Assembly: GCA_032111745.1 (NCBI GenBank)
Contig: JAULUH010000331.1
Coordinates: 1-31,452 of the forward strand
Source of the DNA: JAULUH01 sp032111745
Lineage (GTDB): Bacteria > Chloroflexota > Anaerolineae > JAAEKA01
DNA: 31,452 bases
Direction: 5' to 3'
Part shown: one piece after another, positions 16,154-22,153 of the stretch
How the letters are laid out: each line of letters opens with the position of its first letter
How positions within the stretch are numbered: position 1 is the stretch's first letter
The notes under the pieces: generated by a model
Databases searched by the model: none
What the model saw: the letters and a program-made list of their open reading frames with translations, nothing else
What the model was told of the DNA's origin: nothing
Translations under genes and position numbers: made by a program

Positions 16154-16636
16154 GTTGTTTGTTCTCCTATGTCAATGACGGGCCAGCCGAAGGCCCATGG
16201 ACAGCGCGCCAAATGGGTTGCGCTGTACCCTAAAGATCTGCTCTTGTGTTTGAGATCTCAGCTGAAGCTTGGATGGTGATGGTGATATGGAAGATAAGAT
16301 GAAGTCAGAACGGAAGGCCACGAACGCTGGACGATAGCGACCATACCACGCCCAAGGCAGGTTAAGTCCGATTGACGTTTGCTTTAGGCGATATGACACC
16401 GCGATTATTGAGAGTGGGGCATCTCGAGTTCAGGCCTTCTCTGCCACTGTGTGCCTGCGCAAGGCGTATCGCGCGCTGTCGTACACGGGCATAAACAAAC
16501 CGACGAAGGCTGTCGAGGAGGTATGATGAGGAGCACCCAAAACGGGTATCGAGTCTTATCAGCTACAAGACCGCCCCTGATATGGAAATCTTACATGCCA
16601 GGATCTAATTCTGTGGTCGAGCACACAACCAGAGCG
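16154..16636 (-). promoter_or_regulatory. Long 5' leader of rho
   Basis: About 475 nt lie between the predicted start of transcription (about 16630) and the rho GTG, with no credible gene. It is lower in GC than its neighbours, with purine/pyrimidine-skewed stretches (about 16260-16320). Near the start codon are two small stems: ACAGCGC/GCGCTGT (16201-16226) and GGGCC/GGCCC (about 16180-16197). E. coli rho is known to be autoregulated through its leader, and a similar role is inferred here. Confidence 0.45.
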
Positions 16637-16665
16637 ATTATAGCACTAGTCCCCGGGGACGTCAA
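16637..16665 (-). promoter_or_regulatory. Promoter, probably of rho-M23 peptidase
   Basis: On the minus strand TTGACG, 17 nt, TATAAT. It is one of the best matches to sigma70 in the window and points towards rho. Confidence 0.7.
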
Positions 16666-16684
16666 GTTGAATCGCGCCCATACC

Positions 16685-16737
16685 CAGGGCTTCTCAAAAG
16701 CCCCTCCCGCTCCGGCGCCCGTGTCCGTCCGTGTTCG
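16685..16737. repeat. Degenerate intergenic repeat, copy A
   Basis: It begins with a CAGGGC-type hairpin (GGGCTTCTCAAAAGCCC, 16687-16703), identical to that of copy B at 20849. It ends with a 27-nt tail (16711-16737) that differs from copy B in three positions. The middle part present in copy B is absent here. Confidence 0.75.
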
Positions 16738-16751
16738 CCAGGCCCGGCCGC

Positions 16752-16952
16752 TCAGTCCACCACAAACGACAGCTTCACCTCGGCCTGATACGTGGTAATC
16801 CTGCCGTCAGCCACATCTGCGGTCCAGCGCATTACCTCGACCTTGACGATACCATGCAGACTCTTCGCCGCGCCAGTCAGTGCATTGCGCGCAGCGTCCT
16901 CCCAGCCCTCGGTGGAAAGGCCCACGAGCTCGATTACCTTGATGACGGCCAT
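16752..16952 (-). CDS. Dodecin family flavin-binding protein
   Basis: The 66-residue product begins MAVIKVIELVGLSTEGWEDA and continues through KSLHGIVKVEV to ITTYQAEVKLSFVVD. This is the dodecin beta-alpha-beta-beta pattern at full family length. Dodecins assemble as hollow dodecamers that store and buffer flavins (riboflavin, FMN or FAD). The flavin-stacking Trp of bacterial dodecins is likely the Trp in VMRWTADV. AGAGGAGC lies before the ATG. The gene is monocistronic, with a promoter at 17005-17034. Confidence 0.93.
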   Translation of the reverse strand: MAVIKVIELVGLSTEGWEDAARNALTGAAKSLHGIVKVEVMRWTADVADGRITTYQAEVKLSFVVD

Positions 16953-17004
16953 TGTATGCTCCTCTGGCAGGACTCGGGCGTAGCCATGCTGCCGCGCCTC
17001 AGCT

Positions 17005-17034
17005 ATCTTACCATAGGTCGCAGCACCGGCACAA
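17005..17034 (-). promoter_or_regulatory. Promoter of the dodecin gene
   Basis: On the minus strand TTGTGC, 18 nt, TAAGAT. Predicted start is about 45 nt before the ATG. It is divergent from the GT4 promoter. Confidence 0.45.
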
Positions 17035-17041
17035 TTGGCGC

Positions 17042-17070
17042 TTGGGCCCTGGCAGCCGGCGGGCTATAAT
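17042..17070 (+). promoter_or_regulatory. Promoter of the GT4 glycosyltransferase gene
   Basis: TTGGGC, 17 nt, TATAAT. Predicted start is about 35 nt before the GTG at 17112. Confidence 0.6.
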
Positions 17071-17111
17071 GGCAGCTATTCCCTGGGGCTCACCCCATCG
17101 GAGCTTCACCT

Positions 17112-18290
17112 GTGCGCATCGTCATGCTGTCCAAGGCTGTGGTCGTCGGGATGTACCAGCGCAAGCTGGAGGAGCTGGCGCGACTTCCAGGAGTTGAGCT
17201 AACCGTGGTGACTCCCCCAGGCTGGCGCGATAGCCGTGGAGAGGTGAGGCTGGAACGCGCCTATACCCGCGGCTACCAGATGGTGGAGGCCCCCCTGGCG
17301 CTCAATGGCCACTATCACACCCACTTCTACCCCCGGCTAGGACGCATCCTCGATGCTCTCCAGCCCGAACTGGTCCATGTGGACGAAGAGCCATATAACG
17401 TAGCCACCTGGCAGGCCATGCGCTGGGCTGTGACACACGCCGTGCCCTCTCTCTTCTTCACCTGGCAGAATCTGCTACGCCGCTACCCACCCCCCTTCCG
17501 TTGGATCGAGGGTTACTGCTACGCCCACGCAGCCCATGCCATCGCCGGCAACCAGGCCGCAGCCGAGATCCTGCGCGCCAAGGGTTTTGCCGGGCCTGTT
17601 TCTGTCATTCCCCAGTTTGGCGTCGATCCGGACCTATTCACCGCGAAGGAATCCCTGATGAGTCAGGATCCCAGCTTGGTGATCGGCTACGCCGGCGGGC
17701 TGGTCCCGGAGAAAGGGATAGACACGCTCCTACGGGCTGTGGCCCTGTGCCAGCAGCCAGGGAGCTCAGATCAGGCCACAGGGCGTTGGCGGCTGCGCAT
17801 CGCCGGCACCGGCCCCCAGCAGGATGCACTGGCCAGCCTGGCCGCGGACTTGAACCTGGCCGCTCAGGTCGACTTCCTTGGCAAGCTCTCCTCCACCGAT
17901 ATGCCCGCCTTCTACCGCGACATCGACATCCTGGTCCTCCCCAGCCGCAGTACCCCCACCTGGCAGGAACAGTTCGGCCGCGTACTGGTGGAGGCCATGG
18001 CCAGCGGTGTGCCGGTGCTTGGCTCCGACAGCGGCGAAATCCCCCACGTCATCGGCGATGCCGGGGTGGTATTCCCTGAGGGCGACACCATCACCCTGGC
18101 CGCAATCCTTACCCGGCTGGTCGCGGATCCGGCACAGCGCGCCGAGCTCGCAACGCGCGGCAGAGCCCGGGTCCTGGTCCATTACACCCAGCAAAGAATC
18201 GCCGAAGCCACCTATGCGGTCTACCGGGACATCCTCGATGGTTCAAGCGCCCCTGAAATGAACACCACGGTCAAGACTGGGAAAGGCTAG
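17112..18290 (+). CDS. GT4-family (GT-B fold) glycosyltransferase
   Basis: The 392-residue cytosolic or membrane-associated enzyme transfers a sugar from a nucleotide donor with retention of configuration. The N-terminal acceptor half begins MRIVMLSKAVVVGMYQRK. The C-terminal donor half has IGYAGGLVPEKGIDTLLRA, RIAGTGPQQDAL, FLGKLSSTDMPAFY and the EX7E motif (Glu286 and Glu294 in EQFGRVLVEAMASG), followed by DSGEIPHVIGDAG. The acceptor cannot be told from sequence, and no polysaccharide cluster surrounds it. The GTG start is chosen because the GT4 N-terminal strand begins there. Confidence 0.92.
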   Translation: MRIVMLSKAVVVGMYQRKLEELARLPGVELTVVTPPGWRDSRGEVRLERAYTRGYQMVEAPLALNGHYHTHFYPRLGRILDALQPELVHVDEEPYNVATWQAMRWAVTHAVPSLFFTWQNLLRRYPPPFRWIEGYCYAHAAHAIAGNQAAAEILRAKGFAGPVSVIPQFGVDPDLFTAKESLMSQDPSLVIGYAGGLVPEKGIDTLLRAVALCQQPGSSDQATGRWRLRIAGTGPQQDALASLAADLNLAAQVDFLGKLSSTDMPAFYRDIDILVLPSRSTPTWQEQFGRVLVEAMASGVPVLGSDSGEIPHVIGDAGVVFPEGDTITLAAILTRLVADPAQRAELATRGRARVLVHYTQQRIAEATYAVYRDILDGSSAPEMNTTVKTGKG

Positions 18291-18316
18291 ACAGCGGGGA
18301 GCACACTGGCTATAAT
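18288..18316 (+). promoter_or_regulatory. Promoter overlapping the GT4 stop codon
   Basis: TAGACA, 17 nt, TATAAT. The -35 box contains the TAG stop of the GT4 gene. Transcription would start at about 18323, inside the following hairpin, and could serve the Nudix-GNAT pair. Confidence 0.65.
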
Positions 18317-18320
18317 ACGA

Positions 18321-18352
18321 GAGCGCTCTGGGTTGCCCAGCCCAGAGCGCTC
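18321..18352 (+). terminator. 12-bp perfect hairpin after the GT4 gene
   Basis: Arms 18321-18332 and 18341-18352 pair perfectly around an 8-nt loop. There is no U-run. Because a promoter lies directly before it, it may be a 5' stabilising stem of the next transcript rather than a terminator. Confidence 0.5.
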
Positions 18353-18533
18353 CCTATCGGAAAAGGAGGAGAAGAAGAGACTGATCATCTCTACACTATG
18401 ATTGTACCATGATGCCATTTAGGGATGCTGTACGCGCAACCTACGCTTTCCCTACGCTGTCTGGGCAGATCCGCACATGTGGGCCAGCCGTCCTCGGCAC
18501 GGCGCTAACTCGATCACCGTAGAGGAGGTCCCT

Positions 18534-18995
18534 ATGTCCCGCAAGCTGACCACCCTGGTCTACGCTCTGCGCCATGGCGAGGTCCTGATGATGCATCGGC
18601 GCCAGGAACCCAACCTCGGCCAGTGGATCGCGCCTGGGGGCAAGATCGAGATCGACGAATCTCCGGCCGAGTGTGCAGTGCGCGAGCTACGGGAGGAGAC
18701 CGGTCTCGTCGCCCACGGCCAGCCCGAACTGCGGGTGATCGCCACCGAGACCTCCCCGCTGCCCAATTGGCAGTGGCTGATGTTTATCTACCTGGTTACG
18801 GACTTTAGCGGGGAGGTGGGCCACTGTGACGAGGGGGACCTGGCCTGGATTCCAACTGGCCAGGTGTCCTGCCTACCCATCCCTCAAGCCGACGCTATCT
18901 TCTACCCATTTGTAATCGGGGACTCTCCAGGGCCCATTAGCATGAAGTTCGAGTACGACGCCGATCTGCGGCTGCGGCATTGGCGCATCGAATGA
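18534..18995 (+). CDS. Nudix hydrolase (MutT-like)
   Basis: The 153-residue pyrophosphohydrolase has a complete Nudix box at residues 36-58: Gly36, Glu42, then Arg50-Glu51-Leu52 and Glu54-Glu55 before Gly57-Leu58 (REL.EETGL). The family cleaves nucleoside diphosphates linked to another moiety, such as oxidised dNTPs, and needs Mg2+. MLMMHRRQEP-type and LGQWIAPGGK segments resemble 8-oxo-dGTP hydrolases of the MutT/YtkD kind, but the substrate is not proven. AGAGGAGG precedes the ATG. An upstream ATG at 18477 is rejected. The stop overlaps the next start (ATGA). Confidence 0.92.
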   Translation: MSRKLTTLVYALRHGEVLMMHRRQEPNLGQWIAPGGKIEIDESPAECAVRELREETGLVAHGQPELRVIATETSPLPNWQWLMFIYLVTDFSGEVGHCDEGDLAWIPTGQVSCLPIPQADAIFYPFVIGDSPGPISMKFEYDADLRLRHWRIE

Positions 18996-19441
18996 CCGGC
19001 CCTACCGTCCACACCATCCGTGAGGCCACGGCCGCGGACGCCGCCCTGATCAAACGCACGGTGCAACAGGCCCGCCTGGACCGCACCGGACTGGACTGGC
19101 GCAACTTCAAGATGGCCGTCGACGAGCAAGGCCAAATGCTCGGCATCTGCCAGGTCCGGCGTTACGCCGGGGTACGGGAGCTGGGCAGCCTGTACGTGCG
19201 CAAGGCTTATCGCTGCCAGGGCATCGCCGCGGCCCTCATCCATGCCTGCCTGGCCGAGCAGCCGGTGCCGGTCCATCTGGAATGTGTGGAGGCCCGGCAG
19301 TCCTACTACGAGCGCTTCGGCTTTCGCCGTATCTCCCCCTGGCAAGCACCCATGGGCCTGCGGGCCAAGTCACTGCTCGGGGGGACCATCGTGCGCCTGT
19401 TTCTGGGCCAGCGCATCATCGTCATGCGCTGGAACGGCTAG
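18992..19441 (+). CDS. GNAT-family N-acetyltransferase
   Basis: The 149-residue single-domain GNAT transfers an acetyl group from acetyl-CoA. IREATAADAALIKR opens the domain. The acetyl-CoA loop is LYVRKAYRCQGIAAALIHACL (Q/RxxGxA pattern, with Gln-Gly-Ile-Ala). The C-terminal motif is QSYYERFGFRRIS. The ATG overlaps the Nudix stop by 4 nt, so the two are coupled. Substrate unknown. Its stop codon overlaps that of the convergent gene. Confidence 0.9.
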   Translation: MTGPTVHTIREATAADAALIKRTVQQARLDRTGLDWRNFKMAVDEQGQMLGICQVRRYAGVRELGSLYVRKAYRCQGIAAALIHACLAEQPVPVHLECVEARQSYYERFGFRRISPWQAPMGLRAKSLLGGTIVRLFLGQRIIVMRWNG

Positions 19442-19755
19442 CCCTCTAGGTCCCGGTCCCACAGGTCGGCCGCGCCGTAGGCTAACAGTGCCTCCGCGCC
19501 CGGCCCGGTCAGCTTGTAAACCCGGTCCCCTTGCCGGGCCCGGTGATCCACCAGCAGCCCGATGTCCTGGCCGGCCTCCGCCTGCAACACCGGCTGGTGC
19601 TGAATCTCCATGGACGTCGCCCGCTGCACGAAGTCGGTGTGTTTGCCCCGAATCCGTACTATGTCCCCGGCCCTCAGCGAGCCCTCCAGGTCAACAGCAG
19701 CCACGCAAATACGCGTGTAGTAGTGGCTCACCTGGCCGATCAAGGTCTCTTCCAT
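19438..19755 (-). CDS. Stand-alone translation-factor domain II-like protein (EF-Tu/IF2 type)
   Basis: The 105-residue protein is a single beta-barrel like domain II of translational GTPases: LIGQVSHYYTRICVAAVDL, LRAGDIVRIRG, FVQRATSMEIQHQPV, AEAGQDIGLLV and GDRVYKLT. There is no GTPase domain. Such 'translation elongation factor-like' small proteins are found in archaea and bacteria, but their role is unknown. A strong GGAGGTG precedes the ATG. It is the last gene of the acylphosphatase-pcm operon, 33 nt after pcm. Confidence 0.85.
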   Translation of the reverse strand: MEETLIGQVSHYYTRICVAAVDLEGSLRAGDIVRIRGKHTDFVQRATSMEIQHQPVLQAEAGQDIGLLVDHRARQGDRVYKLTGPGAEALLAYGAADLWDRDLEG

Positions 19756-19788
19756 AGATGCACCTCCAGGGGCACAGAGCCCTGTTTC

Positions 19789-20469
19789 CTACCATCCGTG
19801 CTCGCCGATCATCGGCACAAAGGCGACTGGCGCCCGCTTCTCCTTGACGATGTCCTCGCCGCTCCGCCGCACCAGCACCAACTCCTGCAGGCCTCGTGGG
19901 CCCACCGGGATAATCAGCCGCCCACCATCGGCCAGCTGCTCGATTAACGGCGGCGGCACGCCGGGGCTGGCGCAGGAGACCAGGATAGCGTCGTACGGTG
20001 CGTGCTCGGGCCAGCCCTTGCTGCCATCGCCAACGTGCACCTGCACGTTGGCGATGGCCAGGGACTGCAGCGTCTCCCGGGCGCGGCTGGCCAGGCTCTC
20101 GATGCGCTCTACCGAGTGCACCTCCCTGGCCAGCAGGCTGAGCACCGCGGCCTGATAGCCCGAACCGGTACCAACCTCAAGGATCAGCTCATCCCCCTCT
20201 AGCTCCAGCATCTCGGTCATGTGAGCCACCACAAAGGGCTGGGAGATGGTCTGACCCTCGCCGATGGGCAGAGCGCCGTCATAGTAGGCCGCATCACGCT
20301 CATCCACGGGCACGAAGGCCTCGCGCGGCACCGATGCCATGGCTTGCAACACCCTGGCATCGCGGATCCCCCATTCCCGCAGCTGGTGCTCCACCATCCA
20401 CCGGCGCTGCTCCGCATAGTCCATGTCCCTGGGTGCCGAGTTGCGCAGAAATCGATCGAAAGGTGACAT
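19789..20469 (-). CDS. pcm: Protein-L-isoaspartate O-methyltransferase
   Basis: The enzyme repairs proteins by methylating L-isoaspartyl residues with S-adenosylmethionine. The 226-residue protein is full length for the family. It has the PIMT substrate segment EGQTISQPFVVAHM, SAM motif ILEVGTGSGYQAAVLS (96-111), ERIESLASRARE, VHVGDGSKGWPEHAPYDAILV, and GGRLIIPVGP. It starts 10 nt after the acylphosphatase stop. A perfect 17-bp inverted repeat is embedded in the region coding for residues about 138-149 (20023-20058). Confidence 0.96.
   Translation of the reverse strand: MSPFDRFLRNSAPRDMDYAEQRRWMVEHQLREWGIRDARVLQAMASVPREAFVPVDERDAAYYDGALPIGEGQTISQPFVVAHMTEMLELEGDELILEVGTGSGYQAAVLSLLAREVHSVERIESLASRARETLQSLAIANVQVHVGDGSKGWPEHAPYDAILVSCASPGVPPPLIEQLADGGRLIIPVGPRGLQELVLVRRSGEDIVKEKRAPVAFVPMIGEHGW
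20023..20058. repeat. 36-bp near-perfect palindrome inside pcm
   Basis: Arms 20023-20039 and 20042-20058 are 17-nt exact reverse complements separated by only two bases. It lies wholly within the coding region for the IANVQVHVGDG segment. Confidence 0.85.
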
Positions 20470-20479
20470 GGGCCTTAGC

Positions 20480-20764
20480 CTAATAGCGCACGCTGAACCC
20501 GCGTGACTGCCCGCTGGGCACCTCGGTCATGACCTCTACATTGGTCACGTAGGCGTTGGGCGGTCCCCGCCAGCACCAGTCCACCATATGCTGCACTGCA
20601 CCCGGCTCCCCCTCGAAAACCGCCTCAACACGACCGTCCGGCAGGTTGCGCACCCAGCCAGTCACCCCGCGAGCATTGGCCTGTCGCTGGGCATAGTCGC
20701 GATAGAACACCCCCTGCACATGCCCGCTCACATAAACATGGGCCCGAGCTATTTGTGCTGCCAT
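20480..20764 (-). CDS. acyP: Acylphosphatase
   Basis: The 94-residue enzyme hydrolyses carboxyl-phosphate bonds such as acetyl phosphate. The catalytic signature is present: VSGHVQGVFYRDYAQ with the phosphate-binding Arg22, and GWVRNLPDG with Asn40. The fold ends in the usual RGFSVRY strand. An upstream ATG (20794) would add ten residues; the start at 20764 fits the family. First gene of a three-gene operon with pcm and the domain II-like protein. Confidence 0.94.
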   Translation of the reverse strand: MAAQIARAHVYVSGHVQGVFYRDYAQRQANARGVTGWVRNLPDGRVEAVFEGEPGAVQHMVDWCWRGPPNAYVTNVEVMTEVPSGQSRGFSVRY

Positions 20765-20809
20765 GGCCTGCTCCCAGGTTGGCGATTGCCGCACAGAACC
20801 TCTACTCCT

Positions 20810-20838
20810 GTTGTATCACCTTAGCCCGCCTATGTCAA
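20810..20838 (-). promoter_or_regulatory. Promoter of the acylphosphatase-pcm operon
   Basis: On the minus strand TTGACA, 17 nt, TACAAC. Predicted start is about 40 nt before the ATG at 20764. The copy B repeat lies directly upstream. Confidence 0.6.
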
Positions 20839-20846
20839 GGGTCTAT

Positions 20847-21014
20847 CAGGGCTTCTCAAAAGCCCTCCACCTTGACCTCCACCCCTCACGGTTCCTCCCC
20901 CCTCCAGTTCCTCTATTCCACAGTCTCGCTCCGGCTCCACTGGCCCTCAGTTCCCCGTGCGTTCTTTACGTACTCTGCGGCTCCCTCTCCGGCGTCCGTG
21001 TTCGTCCGTGCTCG
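20847..21014. repeat. Degenerate intergenic repeat, copy B (longest)
   Basis: It starts with the hairpin GGGCTTCTCAAAAGCCC (20849-20865). A pyrimidine-rich middle follows, then TGCG/TACG heptamers (about 20955-20980) and a 27-nt tail (20988-21014) shared with copy A apart from three bases. No gene is credible in it. Confidence 0.7.
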
Positions 21015-21105
21015 TCAGCGCAGCGGCGCTATGCATCGAGACCCAGCACCCCCTCCCATCAACCCATTGACCGTTTCTTTGGGAAAAGGTTCGGTATATG
21101 GGAGC

Positions 21106-21134
21106 TTGACGCTCCCCAGGCCTTGTGGCATACT
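21106..21134 (+). promoter_or_regulatory. Promoter of the double-GNAT gene
   Basis: TTGACG, 17 nt, CATACT. It lies just before the TTG start proposed at 21153. Confidence 0.4.
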
Positions 21135-21152
21135 CGCTGCGAGGTTCGCCCC

Positions 21153-22004
21153 TTGCCTACTGAGCCCCACGTCTACGGAGCACGGCCGGAGCACACTCCC
21201 GGCATCACAGCGCTCCTCCATACCGCCCGCCGCAGCCACGTGGCCTTTGGCGCCGAGGATCTACAGCGCTTGCTCATCGCTGGCGACTGCCTGGTAGCCG
21301 AGCTAGATGGCCAGCTCACAGGCGTAGCCTGTGCCAGCCTGAACCGCGACGGCTACGCTTTCCTGCGCGGCCTGGCCCTGGCCGACGGCCAGGCCGGGGA
21401 CGCGGCCCTATACGCTCTGTTGGCCGCCCTCCACCGCCGCCTGCAGGCCCTGGGTGCCACCCACCTGGCCGCCTACGGCACCGATTCCTGGCTGGCTCCG
21501 TGGCTGCTACGGGCGGGCTTCGCAGAGATGGACCGCATCGTCACCCTCACGCGCCACCCGCGGCCAGTGCCTGGCCTGCCATCCCCTGCGGCCACCCTGC
21601 GCCCGGCTGGGGTAGCCGACGTGCCACAGCTGGGCGCGCTGGACGCAGCCGCCTTTGCACCCCACTACCGCCTCACCGCGGGCGACCTGGCCGAGGCTCT
21701 GCTGCGCAGCGGCACCTTCGTCGTGGCCGAGCAGAACGGCCAGCTGGTCGGCTACTGTTTTGCCGCGATGGTCGAGGAAGAGGGACAGATCACGCGCCTG
21801 GCGGTCTTGCCCACGGCCCGCGGCCAGGGCATCGGCCGCAGCCTGCTGAACTATGCCCTGGCCTATTGCCAGAGCCAGGCCGCATCTCGCGTTCTGATCA
21901 ACACCCAGCAAAGCAACGAGGCCTCCCTGCGCCTGTACGAGGGCTTCGGCTTCCGCCGCATCGGCCCGCGCATCCCGCTCTTGGTGCGGGCGGTTCCCGC
22001 CTGA
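21153..22004 (+). CDS. Tandem GNAT acetyltransferase
   Basis: The product of about 283 residues consists of two GNAT-like halves. The first half (GDCLVAELDGQLTGVACASL, FLRGLALADGQAGDAALYALLAAL) lacks a clear acetyl-CoA loop and looks degenerate. The second half has FVVAEQNGQLVGYCFAA, ITRLAVLPTARGQGIGRSLL (pyrophosphate loop RGQGIG at about 223-228) and ASLRLYEGFGFRRIG, so it is likely active. The open frame extends upstream through repeat copy B, but that part is not protein-like. A TTG at 21153 with GAGG before it is my best start and is uncertain. Substrate unknown. Confidence 0.8.
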   Translation: MPTEPHVYGARPEHTPGITALLHTARRSHVAFGAEDLQRLLIAGDCLVAELDGQLTGVACASLNRDGYAFLRGLALADGQAGDAALYALLAALHRRLQALGATHLAAYGTDSWLAPWLLRAGFAEMDRIVTLTRHPRPVPGLPSPAATLRPAGVADVPQLGALDAAAFAPHYRLTAGDLAEALLRSGTFVVAEQNGQLVGYCFAAMVEEEGQITRLAVLPTARGQGIGRSLLNYALAYCQSQAASRVLINTQQSNEASLRLYEGFGFRRIGPRIPLLVRAVPA

Positions 22005-22041
22005 GCGGCACCGGGAGGCCGGTGCGCAAGGGCACCCTCAT

Positions 22042-22070
22042 TTGACAAGAGCGTGATCCTCTTCTATACT
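22042..22070 (+). promoter_or_regulatory. Near-consensus promoter of the fused membrane/spermidine-synthase-like gene
   Basis: A perfect TTGACA, 17 nt, TATACT. Predicted start is about 22077, 77 nt before the GTG at 22154. Confidence 0.8.
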
Positions 22071-22153
22071 CATCGATCATCAGGCACCCGGCGGTGCGCT
22101 TCTCTACATGGAGCCGCCGCCCTTTTTGTGCCATCCACCAAGTGGAGTCTCCC

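Noticed and set aside
16172..16399. Minus-strand frame of 75 codons in the rho leader
   Set aside because: GTG start without a ribosome binding site, low-complexity Ser/Arg content and no likeness to known leader peptides.
16523..16798. Open frame of 91 codons with a good GAGGAGG before ATG
   Set aside because: It runs through repeat copy A and into the antisense of dodecin, with no protein-like pattern. The spacing of the Shine-Dalgarno-like sequence to the ATG is also short.
18357..18400. Strong Shine-Dalgarno (AAGGAGGA) as sign of a small gene
   Set aside because: No ATG, GTG or TTG at a usable distance; the only near frame is seven codons from CTG.
20763..21152. Upstream extension of the double-GNAT protein
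   Set aside because: It crosses repeat copy B, has no domain pattern, and contains a promoter-like TTGACG-17-CATACT.
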